DNA of 64,000 bases from Aerococcus viridans (GTDB taxonomy: Bacteria; Bacillota; Bacilli; Lactobacillales; Aerococcaceae): NCBI RefSeq assembly GCF_002871935.1, contig NZ_PNHQ01000006.1, forward strand, positions 44,763-108,762, written 5' to 3'. The notes under the pieces are model-generated. The model did not search any database. It worked only from the letters and a program-made list of their open reading frames with translations, and was not told where the DNA came from. Shown one piece after another: positions 63,568 to 64,000 of the stretch. Every line of letters begins with the position of its first letter. Position 1 is the stretch's first letter. A program made the translations under genes and the position numbers.

Positions 63568-64000
63568 TTATTTTAGTTTTAAAACTTGACCAATGTAGAG
63601 GTTATAATTTGATAGACCATTTAAAGCCATTAATTCTTCTAAACTTAAACCGTTATTTTTAGCAATACGGTATAAAGTTTCACCAGATGCTACTGTATGT
63701 GTCTTCGCACTTGAAGTTGCAGTAGATGTTGTTGTAGTTGAAGTGCTGTTAACTGAAGCACTTGATGAAGATTGACTTGCGCCTCCAGTAGTAAATACTT
63801 TACCTGGGTGAATCACATCTGAACCACCATTTAGCGCACGAGCTTCTGATAATGAAATACCTAAAGCACGAGCTACAGTATAAATACCGTCACCAGATTT
63901 AACTGTATATGAATTTCCAGTTGCAGACGCTGAAGTAGAACCTGTATTAGCGCTAGTGTTTGTGCCTGTAGAACCACTTGAAGTATTCGCCGCTTGACCA
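63568..64000 (-). CDS. LysM-domain cell-wall protein (5' part beyond window)
   Basis: The 144 codons visible encode two LysM domains: one in YTVKSGDGIYTVARALGISL up to HPGKVF, the other in HTVASGETLYRIAKNNGLSL up to IGQVLKLK at the C-terminus. Linkers are long and almost all Ser, Thr, Gly, Asn and Ala, as in wall-spanning proteins. LysM binds peptidoglycan. The start and any signal peptide or catalytic domain are off the window, so the enzymatic role cannot be stated; repeated C-terminal LysM is common in autolysins. Ends 16 bases before its terminator. Confidence 0.85.
   Translation of the reverse strand, partial: GQAANTSSGSTGTNTSANTGSTSASATGNSYTVKSGDGIYTVARALGISLSEARALNGGSDVIHPGKVFTTGGASQSSSSASVNSTSTTTTSTATSSAKTHTVASGETLYRIAKNNGLSLEELMALNGLSNYNLYIGQVLKLK

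Overview
The window looks like chromosome from a low-GC Gram-positive bacterium of the order Lactobacillales. Supporting signs are strong AGGAGG-type ribosome sites, T-box leaders on pheST and leuS, an L-box (lysine) riboswitch, the mevalonate route to isoprenoids, PepV, YtgP/MurJ, an UgpBAEC-Q cluster and CcpA-like cre sites. Aerococcaceae is my best guess at family level, by inference only. No rRNA, tRNA, prophage or CRISPR array was seen.

Layout. 1-3.4 kb: the end of zapA (minus), then a lysine riboswitch with terminator driving a two-gene amino-acid ABC transporter (plus). 3.5-11 kb: mostly minus-strand genes: a frameshifted CHAD gene, a DUF368 undecaprenyl-phosphate translocase, a GGDEF protein, a LemA/DUF2207 pair, an FAH-family enzyme and TrmO. 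11-19.6 kb: single genes on both strands, including a SAP-like protein, an exonuclease-BRCT protein, YqxD, DUF503, a 2-hydroxyacid dehydrogenase, a second SBP-permease fusion without an ATPase, a YbaK deacylase, YccF and two Cof-type phosphatases. 19.6-24 kb: three Gfo/Idh/MocA oxidoreductases around a divergent RpiR regulator. 24-29.1 kb: ugpB-ugpA-ugpE-ugpC-ugpQ (minus). 29.5-31 kb: a GNAT gene and a truncated IS30 transposase. 31-37 kb: guaA (minus), then the mevalonate operon mvk-mvaD-pmk-fni (plus). 37-45.5 kb: AzlCD, an orphan ECF-type double ATPase, murB, a small membrane protein behind a promoter and palindrome, GNAT, tsaE, pta and a gluconate-type kinase. 45.6-56.2 kb: pheST with T-box, HxlR and HD genes, an SpoU methyltransferase, pepV, a tandem structured repeat array, rsuA and a MurJ-like flippase. 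56.5-64 kb: pyridoxine kinase, leuS with T-box, an aro operon (DAHP synthase, aroB, aroE) with its own attenuator, and a LysM protein cut by the window edge.

The most notable signals are two. First, 52843-53475 holds five full and one partial tandem ~118-bp units. Each can fold into a two-part hairpin whose stems change sequence between units while staying paired, and units 1 and 4 are identical. Second, the aro operon (63443 down to 63200) is preceded by a consensus promoter, a 41-codon leader peptide with 10 Phe/Tyr in 12 residues, an 18-bp terminator, and a leader segment that can pair with the terminator's first arm. That is a complete classical attenuation switch. A third pattern is a ~150-bp 3'-UTR repeat that ends in a terminator hairpin, seen twice clearly and once in degraded form.

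Central themes are amino-acid supply (lysine uptake under L-box control, aromatic synthesis under attenuation, AzlCD, T-box synthetases), envelope building (MurB, MurJ-like, DUF368, mevalonate/IPP for undecaprenyl phosphate, LysM) and sugar or glycerol-phosphate use. Start sites were moved from the longest ORF wherever a ribosome site clearly favoured a downstream codon.
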